DNA from: Xanthomonas arboricola pv. populi
Lineage (GTDB): Bacteria; Pseudomonadota; Gammaproteobacteria; Xanthomonadales; Xanthomonadaceae
Reading direction: 5' to 3'
DNA length: 64,000 bases
NCBI RefSeq assembly: GCF_002939945.1
Contig: NZ_MDEB01000012.1
Span: 1 to 64,000 of the forward strand
Under the pieces are notes generated by a model. The model saw only the letters and a list, made by a program, of their open reading frames with translations, was not told the DNA's origin and searched no databases. Of the stretch, positions 49,938-57,632 are shown piece after piece. Within the stretch, counting starts at the first letter, position 1. Each line of letters starts with the position of its first letter. A program made the position numbers and the translations under genes.

Positions 49938-50981
49938 TCAGCGTGGCTTAGGTGTGTTGCCTTCATGCAGTAGCAACACATCATCCAGCTCCGGCCCGCC
50001 GCCACGGTTGCCGCTGCCCGCAACGATGTACAGATCGTCGCCGACCGCTGCGGCCTGGGTGCCGTGGCGCCCTTGCGGCAGTGCTGCCAGCGTCGTCCAC
50101 GTGGATCCGGCCGGGTCGTAGGCTTCGACGTCGTCGTGCGCCTTGACCTGCCGCATGCTCTCGCCGCCGATGACCAGCAGCTGGCCATTGCGTGCGATGG
50201 CCGCAGTGCCTGCGCGCTGCGTCGGCAGCACGGACGGTGCTACCGACCAGGTAACGCGCTGGATGTCATATACATCGACTTCGGGGATCGTTTGCGCCAG
50301 GGTATTGCCGCTTTCGTGCTCCGATCGGCGGCCACCGGCGGCATAGAGTTTTCCGTCGAGCACCGCCGCATGGAAATGATCGCGGGCACGCGGCGCGTCG
50401 GCCAGCTGCGTCCATTGCTGCGTTCTGGTATCGAACGCATCCAGCCACGGCACATAACCGCTCATATGGCCGCGGGTGTTGCCGCCGACCAGGTACAGCA
50501 CGCCGTCGTGTTCCACCGCGCCTGCCGCGCCGCGGCGACGGCTTTTGGGAATCTCCGCACCCACCTGCCAGCGATCGGTGGCAGGGTCGTAGATCAACAG
50601 GTGGCTCAGCGCTGCTTCTTCCGGATAGTCGCCGGTCAGGCCGCCGATGACGTAGATCTTTCCCGACGCCACCACTGCCTGCGCGTGGCTGACCGCCAGC
50701 GGTGGCGCGCTGCCCTTGGACCAGCGGCGCGTAACAGTGTCGAAGATGTCCAGCGGGCGGTCGTCGCGCCCTCCGATCAGATAGAGACGGTCGCCGATCG
50801 CCACCAGGCTGTTCTCGTGCCGTGCATGCGGCTTACCTTCGCCAGCAATGGTCTTCCATTGCAATGCGTGCTGCGCTTCCGGCGAAGCAGGCGCCTGGGC
50901 TGCCGTCCCGGCGAACGCGGGTGAGCAGACGGAGAGGGCCACTAGAAAAGCCGCACGTAATGCGTTTGCTGACAGTGTCAT
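49938..50981 (-). CDS. Exported kelch-repeat beta-propeller protein
   Basis: A 347-residue protein with a signal peptide ending CSPAFAG. Six kelch blades are visible by their GG pairs: RLYLIGGRDD, KIYVIGGLTG, VLYLVGGNTR, KLYAAGGRRS, QLLVIGGESM and DLYIVAGSGN, each followed by a Trp about 20-25 residues later (TRRWSKG, TDRWQVG, TQQWTQL, STWTTL). Periplasmic kelch proteins include sialic-acid mutarotases and galactose-oxidase-like folds; no catalytic residues can be assigned here. Function unknown. Confidence 0.88.
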   Translation of the reverse strand: MTLSANALRAAFLVALSVCSPAFAGTAAQAPASPEAQHALQWKTIAGEGKPHARHENSLVAIGDRLYLIGGRDDRPLDIFDTVTRRWSKGSAPPLAVSHAQAVVASGKIYVIGGLTGDYPEEAALSHLLIYDPATDRWQVGAEIPKSRRRGAAGAVEHDGVLYLVGGNTRGHMSGYVPWLDAFDTRTQQWTQLADAPRARDHFHAAVLDGKLYAAGGRRSEHESGNTLAQTIPEVDVYDIQRVTWSVAPSVLPTQRAGTAAIARNGQLLVIGGESMRQVKAHDDVEAYDPAGSTWTTLAALPQGRHGTQAAAVGDDLYIVAGSGNRGGGPELDDVLLLHEGNTPKPR

Positions 50982-51244
50982 GGACGGCTGCTACCTAAGC
51001 GCAGGGGACTTGAGTGTAGCGACATCGCCGCGACGCGGCGTGCAAGGAAATGCCGAATTTAAAGCGCGGGAAGCAGAGCGCATCCCAAAGCAGACTGAAC
51101 CGATGTTCCCGCTTGGTTGCGCGGTCACGGCATCAGCAGAAAGAACACCGCACCCGGTTCAACCAACGCATGTTGCGATCCGCAGAAGAGCAGGCCGGTA
51201 CAAGCAACAACGCGTTACGCCCGGCAACACGCATCAATGAAAGA

Positions 51245-52867
51245 TCATTGCAACACCATCGATAACAGCCACGTGCAAAGACAGACATACGCCAGCAATC
51301 CAAGGCTTGCGGCCAGGGTGGTCCGCATGATCGCCGACTCCTGCCCGACCAGCTTGACCGCAGCCGCGGCAATGGCGATCGATTGCGGCGAGACCAGTTT
51401 CGCCATCACGCCGCCGGCGGTATTGGCGGCCACCAGCAATGGCGCCGAGACGCCGATCTGTGCCGCCGTCACCGCCTGCAGGTGCGCAAACAGCGTATTG
51501 CTGTTGACCACCGAGCCGGTGATGAACACACCCATCCAGCCGATGACCGGCGACAGCAGCGGAAACACGCCTCCGGCCTGTGCCAGGGCCAGCCCGATGG
51601 ACGAGGACGCGCCGGAATAATTGGTGACATAGGCCACCGCCATCACCAGCGACACGGTGGCCAGCGGCTTCCACATCTCTTTTGTCGACTGGACCAATTC
51701 GCCCGTTGCCGAGCGCAGGTTCAAGCGCGGCGACAGCAGTACCGTCAGCACTGCGGCGATCAGAATCGCCGTGCCCGAGGCGTTGAGCCAACCGACATGC
51801 CACACCGCAGGCAGCGTGCGCACGCTGGCGACCAGTGGCGGCACTTCCTGCACGCGTTGATCGAGCAGGCCGATGGGCAGATGCAGCACCGTGGCGGCAA
51901 GCGCGCCGTCTGCGGCAAACAGCGCCTTGAATGCAGGCAGGCTCCATACCAGGATCGCGCCGGTCAAAATGTAGAACGGCGACCATGCCAGCAGCACCTG
52001 CTTGAGCGTCCAGCGCTGGGTGGCGCACGGCGGCGCCTGCGCCTCGCGGTAGATGCGCTTGGGGCGCCAGAACCGCATGAACAGTGCCAGCCCGCCCATG
52101 CCGGCCAGCGGGCCGAGAATGTCCACCAGTTCCGGACCCAGCAGAGACAAGGTCAGCGTTTGCACGCCACTGAATACCACGCCGACAAACAGCAGCACCG
52201 GCCAGGTCTCGCGCAGGCCTCGCCAGCCATCGAGCAACGCCACCAGCCCCGCCGGCACCAACAGCGCGCAGACCTGCACCAGCGCCATCAGCATCAGCGA
52301 CATCTCGTCCAGGCGCACGCCACCTTGCTGCGCGCCGACCAGCACCGGGATGCCGATCGCTCCGTAGGCGCCCGCCGCGCCGTTGGCGAGCAGGCACAGC
52401 ATCGCCGCCTTGAGCGGACGGAAGCCTAGCTCCACCAGCAGCGCCGCGCAGATGGCGATCGGCACGCCGAACCCCGCAGCGCCTTCCAGAAATCCGCCGA
52501 AGCAGAACGCGATCAGCAGCACCTGGATGCGCTGGTCTTCGGACACCGTGGCGATGCTGCCGCGGATCACCTCGAACTTGCCGCTGCGGATCGCCAGCTT
52601 GTACAGCCACACCGCCATCAGCACGATAAAGCCGATCGGGAAGATGCCGTTGACGATGCCCAACAGCGCGGCGCCCACGATGTTGGCCATCGGCATGCCG
52701 AACACCAGCGACGACACCGCTACCGAGACCAGCACCGCCAGCGACGCGGCGGTCAGCCCCTTGAGCCGCAGCACCGTCAGCGCCAGCAAAAAGAACAGCA
52801 CCGGCAAGGCGGCCAGCAAGGCCGAAAGATTGGCGTTACCGAGCGGGTCGTAGAGTTGTTGCCACAT
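51245..52867 (-). CDS. lldP: Lactate permease (LldP family)
   Basis: A 540-residue inner-membrane permease with about 12-14 segments. GIFPIGFIVLMAVWLYKLAIRSGKF, FGGFLEGAAGFGVPIAICAALLVELGF, NSNTLFAHLQ and GVMAKLVSPQSIAIAAAAV are LldP-family blocks. Family members import L- and D-lactate and glycolate with protons. It lies 38 bases downstream of the ldhA-like gene on the same strand, forming a lactate pair. Confidence 0.94.
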   Translation of the reverse strand: MWQQLYDPLGNANLSALLAALPVLFFLLALTVLRLKGLTAASLAVLVSVAVSSLVFGMPMANIVGAALLGIVNGIFPIGFIVLMAVWLYKLAIRSGKFEVIRGSIATVSEDQRIQVLLIAFCFGGFLEGAAGFGVPIAICAALLVELGFRPLKAAMLCLLANGAAGAYGAIGIPVLVGAQQGGVRLDEMSLMLMALVQVCALLVPAGLVALLDGWRGLRETWPVLLFVGVVFSGVQTLTLSLLGPELVDILGPLAGMGGLALFMRFWRPKRIYREAQAPPCATQRWTLKQVLLAWSPFYILTGAILVWSLPAFKALFAADGALAATVLHLPIGLLDQRVQEVPPLVASVRTLPAVWHVGWLNASGTAILIAAVLTVLLSPRLNLRSATGELVQSTKEMWKPLATVSLVMAVAYVTNYSGASSSIGLALAQAGGVFPLLSPVIGWMGVFITGSVVNSNTLFAHLQAVTAAQIGVSAPLLVAANTAGGVMAKLVSPQSIAIAAAAVKLVGQESAIMRTTLAASLGLLAYVCLCTWLLSMVLQ

Positions 52868-52905
52868 GGTCGGGCCTGCGCGGGTGGTGAACGGAAAAGG
52901 TGACG

Positions 52906-53910
52906 CTAAGGTGTCGGGACACGATTCGCGCACGGCGAGCCCGCAGCGAAATCGGCGAGGTTGCGCAGGGTGATGTCGGAGATCTCCTGCAGCGCCTCGG
53001 CAGTAAAGAATCCTTGATGGCCGGTCACCAGCACATTGGGGAAGGTCGTCAGACGCTGAAACGCCTCATCGTCGATGATCTCGCCCGAGCGGTCCTGAAA
53101 GAACAAGGCGCTTTCCTGCTCGTAGACATCGATGGCCAGATGGCCGAGCTGGCGGGACTTGAGCGCGCGGATCACCGCATCGGTCTCCACCAACCCACCG
53201 CGTGAGGTGTTGACCAGCATCGCCCCCGGCTTCATCGACGCCAGCGCCGCATCGTCGATCAGGTGCTGCGTCGCCGGTGTCAGCGGGCAGTGCAGCGAGA
53301 CGATGTCCGCGCGTGCGAGCAGCGTCTCCAGTTCCACCCGCTGCCCGAGCGCATCGAACCCAGGCGTGGGAAAAGGATCGAAGCCCAGCACGCTGCAGCC
53401 CATCCCCTGAAAAATACGCGCAGCCGCCAGCCCGATCTTGCCCAGCCCGATCAGGCCCACCGTCTTGCCGTGCAAGGTGCGGCCGAGCAGGCCATTGAGC
53501 ATGAAGTTGCCCTCGCGCACGCGGTTGTAGGCGCGGTGCGTCTGGCGGTTGAGCGTCATGACCAGCGCCAGGGTGTGCTCGGCCACCGCTTCGGGCGAGT
53601 AGGCCGGCACGCGTGCCACGAACAGGCCAAGCGCCTTGGCTGCGGCGAGATCCACGTTGTTGAAGCCGGCGCAGCGCAACAGCACCGCGCGCACACCGGC
53701 CGTGTGTAGCGCCTGCAGCACGGGCGCATCGAGCTGATCGTTGACGAAGACGCAGACCACCTCGCACCCCTGCGCCAACGCTGCGGTCTGCAGATCGAGC
53801 GATGCCTCGAAGTAAACGAACTCGACGGTACATTCCACGCCCGGGCGCAGTTTCGCTTCGTCGAGAAAGCGCTTGTCGTAAGGGCGCGTGCTGAAGACAG
53901 CCATTTTCAT
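52906..53910 (-). CDS. ldhA: D-lactate dehydrogenase (NAD-dependent, LdhA type)
   Basis: A 334-residue 2-hydroxyacid dehydrogenase. The N-terminal VFSTRPYDKRFLDEA is characteristic of the fermentative LdhA branch. The NAD site is GKTVGLIGLGKIGLAAARIF. Catalytic residues are Arg in VNTSRGGLVET, Glu in DVYEQESALFF, and His in VLVTGHQGFFTAEA. It should interconvert pyruvate and D-lactate in the cytosol. Starts at 53910 or 53904 are both possible. Pairing with a lactate permease suggests lactate exchange with the plant or co-resident bacteria; direction is not evident. Confidence 0.94.
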   Translation of the reverse strand: MKMAVFSTRPYDKRFLDEAKLRPGVECTVEFVYFEASLDLQTAALAQGCEVVCVFVNDQLDAPVLQALHTAGVRAVLLRCAGFNNVDLAAAKALGLFVARVPAYSPEAVAEHTLALVMTLNRQTHRAYNRVREGNFMLNGLLGRTLHGKTVGLIGLGKIGLAAARIFQGMGCSVLGFDPFPTPGFDALGQRVELETLLARADIVSLHCPLTPATQHLIDDAALASMKPGAMLVNTSRGGLVETDAVIRALKSRQLGHLAIDVYEQESALFFQDRSGEIIDDEAFQRLTTFPNVLVTGHQGFFTAEALQEISDITLRNLADFAAGSPCANRVPTP

Positions 53911-54142
53911 GCAGAGAACTCCATCGATGCGCGAATACGGTAGCTTACCCACCCCTGCGTTTTCCACCGCGTTTGGCCAATCGTCGCGACCACGACCAGC
54001 TTCAGTGGCTATCCGGAAATCAAGCCGGTATCGAGGTCCGCTGCTGCACGTCGCACATCAACACGACGCGAGTGCGCCTGTGTGCAACGGTTTGGCGGTG
54101 GGACCGCACGTGTTGTGATCGGCAATCAACCCGCTGCGCAGG

Positions 54143-54301
54143 TCACCGAGCCGGACGCGTCCGCTTGCTCTCGCCACGGCAACGCTCGGAGCAGTACTTC
54201 ACCTCGTCCCACACGCGCTCCCATTTCTTGCGCCAACGAAACGGCCGCCCGCACTGCATGCAGGGTTTCTCCGGCAATTCGCGTTTCTTGCGCATGGCCA
54301 T
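54143..54301 (-). CDS. DUF2256 zinc-ribbon small protein
   Basis: A 52-residue protein (50 if started at 54295). LPEKPCMQCGRPFRWRKKWE followed by EVKYCSERCRG is the DUF2256 signature, with C-x2-C and C-x3-C pairs likely binding one zinc. Such proteins are small and basic and often sit near photolyase or cryptochrome genes; none is adjacent here. No strong ribosome-binding site is seen, so the start is uncertain. It is not covered by any larger frame of sense. Confidence 0.85.
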   Translation of the reverse strand: MAMRKKRELPEKPCMQCGRPFRWRKKWERVWDEVKYCSERCRGESKRTRPAR

Positions 54302-54629
54302 GCGTGGCTTGAACCGGATGGAATGTGGATGGAGACGGAGGTGAGCACCAGCATGTCACGTCGAGCGATGCTACGCGGTGCAGGCAATGGGCTCTCTGTC
54401 TTTTCGACAGCCCATACGCAACGCGGCCTTGCTTCGCTTCGCTGCTCTGCACCGGAACAGACAACTTTTCTCTCAGGTGCACACCACATAGGCAGCCTTC
54501 CTTCTCCAACGCAAACAGGACTAGGCAGTCTCCCTTCTCCAATCCGGACAAGAGCCAAAAGCATTCCTTCTCCCGTGCACGGGAGAAGCTGCCGCAAAGC
54601 GCCGCATCAGGGCGCTCGCCCCAGGCATG
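54302..54629. other. 328-base intergenic region with hairpin repeats
   Basis: No gene is seen. The block CCTTCTCC appears three times between 54498 and 54573. The last copy forms a 22-bp perfect palindrome (54567-54588; CTTCTCCCGTG and its complement), followed by the CTGCCGCAAAGCGCCGCATC tail of the dispersed repeat family. Confidence 0.55.
54567..54612. repeat. Dispersed hairpin repeat copy
   Basis: A perfect 22-bp palindrome plus tail, related to the copy at 26223. It lies directly downstream of the symE-like gene and may act as its transcript end. Confidence 0.6.
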
Positions 54630-55019
54630 TCACTTTCGGCGTGGTTTCACCGCAGCCAGCGCGGGTGCCACGCGGCTGATCAACAGCACGCCGCGTCCCA
54701 CCGTGACCTGCAACGCATCGCCCACCGCGAAACCGCAGTGTTCCAGCCAGCGCCCGGATAGCCGCAGCTTGGGCACCGCGCAGCCGACCACATCCTCGGC
54801 CCGTCGTACGTCGTAGTGCTGGTAGCTCATGGTGACCCGCTCGGGAATACGGAAGCCGGGCTTGCGCAAGGGCGGGGTGGGTGCTGGCGATGGATCTGCC
54901 GCCGACTCCGTGTCGGTCACGGTGGAGACCGAACTCCGCTTTGATCTGGTACATGCAACAACAGAGCGCTTGGATGGCGATGCAGAGCGGGCATGGGCAG
55001 TCGCTTTGGGGCGGGTCAT
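54630..55019 (-). CDS. SymE-like toxin (AbrB-fold, type I toxin family)
   Basis: A 129-residue protein. The C-terminal ~65 residues (MSYQHYDVRRAEDV, VPKLRLSGRWLEHCGFAVGDALQVTVGRGVLLISR) match the SymE toxin domain, a swapped-hairpin AbrB-like fold that in E. coli behaves as an SOS-induced RNA endonuclease or nucleoid-binding toxin held down by antisense RNA SymR. The N-terminal ~60 residues are basic, Ser/Pro/Thr-rich and probably disordered, longer than in E. coli. AAGGAG precedes the ATG at 55019. No LexA box or antisense promoter could be fixed by eye, so regulation is open. Confidence 0.82.
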   Translation of the reverse strand: MTRPKATAHARSASPSKRSVVACTRSKRSSVSTVTDTESAADPSPAPTPPLRKPGFRIPERVTMSYQHYDVRRAEDVVGCAVPKLRLSGRWLEHCGFAVGDALQVTVGRGVLLISRVAPALAAVKPRRK

Positions 55020-55393
55020 ATCGAACTCCTTGTGTGATTGGAAGTCCGCCACCTCGCTGCTAAACAAGGGTGGCGAACGATGCGCGGTTAGCAGACCGGT
55101 CACAAGGAACCGGCAGACCTTGCGGTCTCCGCGCACCGCCCGCCGTAAAGCGAGCACGCCTGCCCACGCGACACGTCGGGCAAAAGAAAAGCGCCGACAT
55201 CGTGCAATGGGCGCTGGTGCGCCTTGTGATTACAGGCTGCTAAACCCGACTGCGGAATGTGCCGCAGCACAGGGATCTTGCTACTCGCCAACACAGCGAG
55301 TCAAGACAGGATGGCACGGCGCCTAACCGATCTGTCGGATGTGGCGTATCGTTGCGCCCAAAGACGACTTCGTTCTCCCACTACGAGAAAGCG
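55020..55393. promoter_or_regulatory. Repeat-bearing leader upstream of symE-like gene
   Basis: GCTGCTAAAC occurs at 55056-55065 and 55236-55245, each preceded by a TTGTGATT/TGTGATTG motif, with an inverted GTTAGCAG at 55087-55094. This could be a duplicated operator, a recombination relic, or pairing elements of an antisense RNA. The stretch also has to hold the promoter of the plus-strand VOC gene. No gene is supported. Confidence 0.45.
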
Positions 55394-55780
55394 ATGACTT
55401 CCACTGCCGAAACGCCAGACCGTACGATTCCACTGCTCCCAGGCCGCTCGATCGAACGCACGGTTGCCTTCTACCGGCGGCTTGGCTTTGTCGGCGATGC
55501 GCATCCGCACGATGCGGGCTACGCGATCATGACGCGTGGCGAGGTGGAGCTGCATTTCTTCGCGCACCCGGACCTGGATCCTGCTGCCTGCTATGCGGGG
55601 TGCTACATCCGGGTTGGCGATGTCGATGCGGTCTACGCCGCCATGCATGCGGCGGAGCTTCCGCTGCACGGCATCCCCCGGCTCGATCCTGTCGGCGACA
55701 AGCCCTGGGGAATGCGGGAATTTGCACTTGTCGATGAGAACGGCAACTTGATCAGGATTGGGCAGGTGATCGGTAAATAG
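55394..55780 (+). CDS. VOC-family protein (bleomycin-resistance-like)
   Basis: A 128-residue protein of the glyoxalase/bleomycin-binding fold. IPLLPGRSIERTVAFYRRLGF opens the first module; GEVELHFFAHPDLDP and GCYIRVGDVDAVYAAM follow; PWGMREFALVDENGNLIRIG closes it. This is the pattern of bleomycin-sequestering proteins, which carry no metal site, though many homologues have other or unknown roles. The ATG at 55394 was chosen because the family pattern begins soon after it. Confidence 0.88.
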   Translation: MTSTAETPDRTIPLLPGRSIERTVAFYRRLGFVGDAHPHDAGYAIMTRGEVELHFFAHPDLDPAACYAGCYIRVGDVDAVYAAMHAAELPLHGIPRLDPVGDKPWGMREFALVDENGNLIRIGQVIGK

Positions 55781-55940
55781 GCGTCCAGTCGCCTGCTGCA
55801 TCTGCGTACCTGCATCACCGGAACAGGCCATCGATCAGGTGGCTCGGTGGGCGTTGTTCTGCACGCCGCCCGCCATTGCACGCTGCAGACACCGGACCTT
55901 GTCGGCATGCGGCGGCAACAGGTGATGCGTTTGCCACGCA

Positions 55941-57404
55941 TCATCTCGAATCGAATGTCCGCTGTATCTGTGCCGGCGTCGCATTGCCCAGCGCAGCGTA
56001 GGCAGCTTGCAACGCCTCCACAAAACGCGCCTCGCCAGAGAGCGAAGCGAAGACCGCATCCACGGTGAGGAACGCCGCGATGTCATGGGGGGCATCGCCG
56101 GTGGTCGAATGGGCGATGTCGCTGAGCACTTCGCCCAGCGGATCGACCAAGGCCACACCGTTTGCCGCCTGCCTGCGCACGAACTGCAACCAGGCCGCTA
56201 CCGGAATGCAGAGCCGGTCGATCCGCCGCCCGGCAGCCAGCGCATCGCCGATGACGGCGAGCAGGCGCACCGGGATCTTCTGCGAGCCGTCCCAGGCGAT
56301 CTGGGCGAGCAGGTGGCGGATGGGGGGGTTGCGGAAGCGGGCCAGGATGGCGTCGATGTACTGCTGCGGGTCGAAGCCCGACATGGGCTGCAGTGTGGGG
56401 GCGATGTCCTGGCGCATCAGGGTTGCGACAAAGGCGGCCAATTGCGGGTGGCGCATGGCGTCGGCCACGGTGTCCAGTTCCAGCAGGCTGCCGAGATACG
56501 CGAGTGCGGAGTGCGGGCCGTTGAGCAGGCGCAGCTTGGCGCGTGCATAGCCGGCGATGTCGTCGCTGAGGATCACGCCAGCACGCTCGAAGGCGGGGCG
56601 GCCGTTGCAGAAGCGGTCTTCGATCACCCACTGGCTGTAGCGCTCGCGCTGGATCGGCCAGGCGTCGTGCAGGCCGGTGTGGGTGTGTACCTGCGTGCGC
56701 AGCGCATCGTCAGTGGCGGGGGTGATGCTGTCCACCATCGAGCGTGGGAAGCTGACGTGTCGGTCTATCCAACCCGCAAGCGCGGGATCGTGTTGCTGGG
56801 CGAGCCGCAACACCGCGCTGCGCAGCAGGCTGCCGTTGTCGGGCAGGTTGTCGCAGCTGAGCACGGTGAACGCTGCGCTGCCGTGCTGCCTGCGTTGTTG
56901 CAGGCCGGCGACGAGATAGCCGATGGCGCTGCGCGGTGTGCCGGGGTGGGCGATGTCGTGCGCGATGTCGGGGTGCGCAAGGTCGAGCGTGTCGCCAGCC
57001 AGGCAGTAGCCTTTTTCGGTGATGGTGAGGGTGACCAGCCGCACGGCGGGATCGGCCAGGCGCGCGAGCACGGCGGCCTGTTCGTCAGTGGCGCACAGCA
57101 TCTCGCGGAGGGCGCCGATGATGCGCAGTTGCGGGTGCCCGTCGAGCAACGCGAGGGTGTAGAAGCCGTCTTGTGGGCGCAGGGCGTCGCGTACCGTTGG
57201 GCTGTGCAGGGAGACGGCACAGATGGCCCAGCTGGGATCGTCTGCGAGCAGGTCATCGATGTAGACGGCCTGGTGGGCACGGTGGAAGGCGCCTGCGCCT
57301 AGATGGACGATGCCGATGGTGGTGTCGTTGGGGTCGTAGTTGGGAGTGAGGACGGTGGTTGGTAGGTGGGCGAGTGTTGCGATGGAGAGCGTTGGAATTG
57401 GCAT
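55941..57404 (-). CDS. uxuB: D-fructuronate reductase (mannitol dehydrogenase family)
   Basis: A 487-residue NAD-dependent polyol-type long-chain dehydrogenase turning fructuronate into D-mannonate. GIVHLGAGAFHRAHQAVYIDDLL is the nucleotide-binding start; TLTITEKGYCL, CDNLPDNGSLLRSAV, PRSMVDSITPATDD and the catalytic KLRLLNGPHSALAYLG (K-x5-N-x2-H) are diagnostic. The UxuB assignment over mannitol dehydrogenase rests on the linked uxuA and uxaC. It follows the GH3 gene on the same strand but is separated by a 228-base repeat-containing spacer. Confidence 0.92.
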   Translation of the reverse strand: MPIPTLSIATLAHLPTTVLTPNYDPNDTTIGIVHLGAGAFHRAHQAVYIDDLLADDPSWAICAVSLHSPTVRDALRPQDGFYTLALLDGHPQLRIIGALREMLCATDEQAAVLARLADPAVRLVTLTITEKGYCLAGDTLDLAHPDIAHDIAHPGTPRSAIGYLVAGLQQRRQHGSAAFTVLSCDNLPDNGSLLRSAVLRLAQQHDPALAGWIDRHVSFPRSMVDSITPATDDALRTQVHTHTGLHDAWPIQRERYSQWVIEDRFCNGRPAFERAGVILSDDIAGYARAKLRLLNGPHSALAYLGSLLELDTVADAMRHPQLAAFVATLMRQDIAPTLQPMSGFDPQQYIDAILARFRNPPIRHLLAQIAWDGSQKIPVRLLAVIGDALAAGRRIDRLCIPVAAWLQFVRRQAANGVALVDPLGEVLSDIAHSTTGDAPHDIAAFLTVDAVFASLSGEARFVEALQAAYAALGNATPAQIQRTFDSR

Positions 57405-57632
57405 GGGTTTTGTCTGAAATCGTGGGGGTGCTGCAAGTTCGCTTGGTGGCCGTACCCTCACCCCAACCCCCGCTCCGTGCCCGGCCCACGTCTTGCGACG
57501 CGGGCGCTCCAAGGCACGCGCGCCAGTGGCGCGCAAGCGGTGCCTCTTCGCCCCGGCGGGAGAGGGGCATAGGCAATCGCGGCCGGATGGTTTCTTTGCC
57601 TACGTCCGCAGGGGCGCGGGCTTTGCAAGGCG
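57405..57632. repeat. Repeat-bearing spacer between xyl3A-type gene and uxuB
   Basis: The plus-strand stretch CCCTCACCCCAACCCCCGCTC ... CGCCCCGGCGGGAGAGGGGC (57457-57575) resembles a dispersed Xanthomonas intergenic element, with complementary ends able to form a long stem. It sits inside an otherwise compact operon and may set the relative level of uxuB. Confidence 0.5.

Noticed and set aside
55100-55294. 64-codon minus-strand frame upstream of the symE-like gene
   Set aside because: No usable ribosome-binding site; it covers the repeat-bearing leader and looks like untranslated leader sequence rather than a gene.
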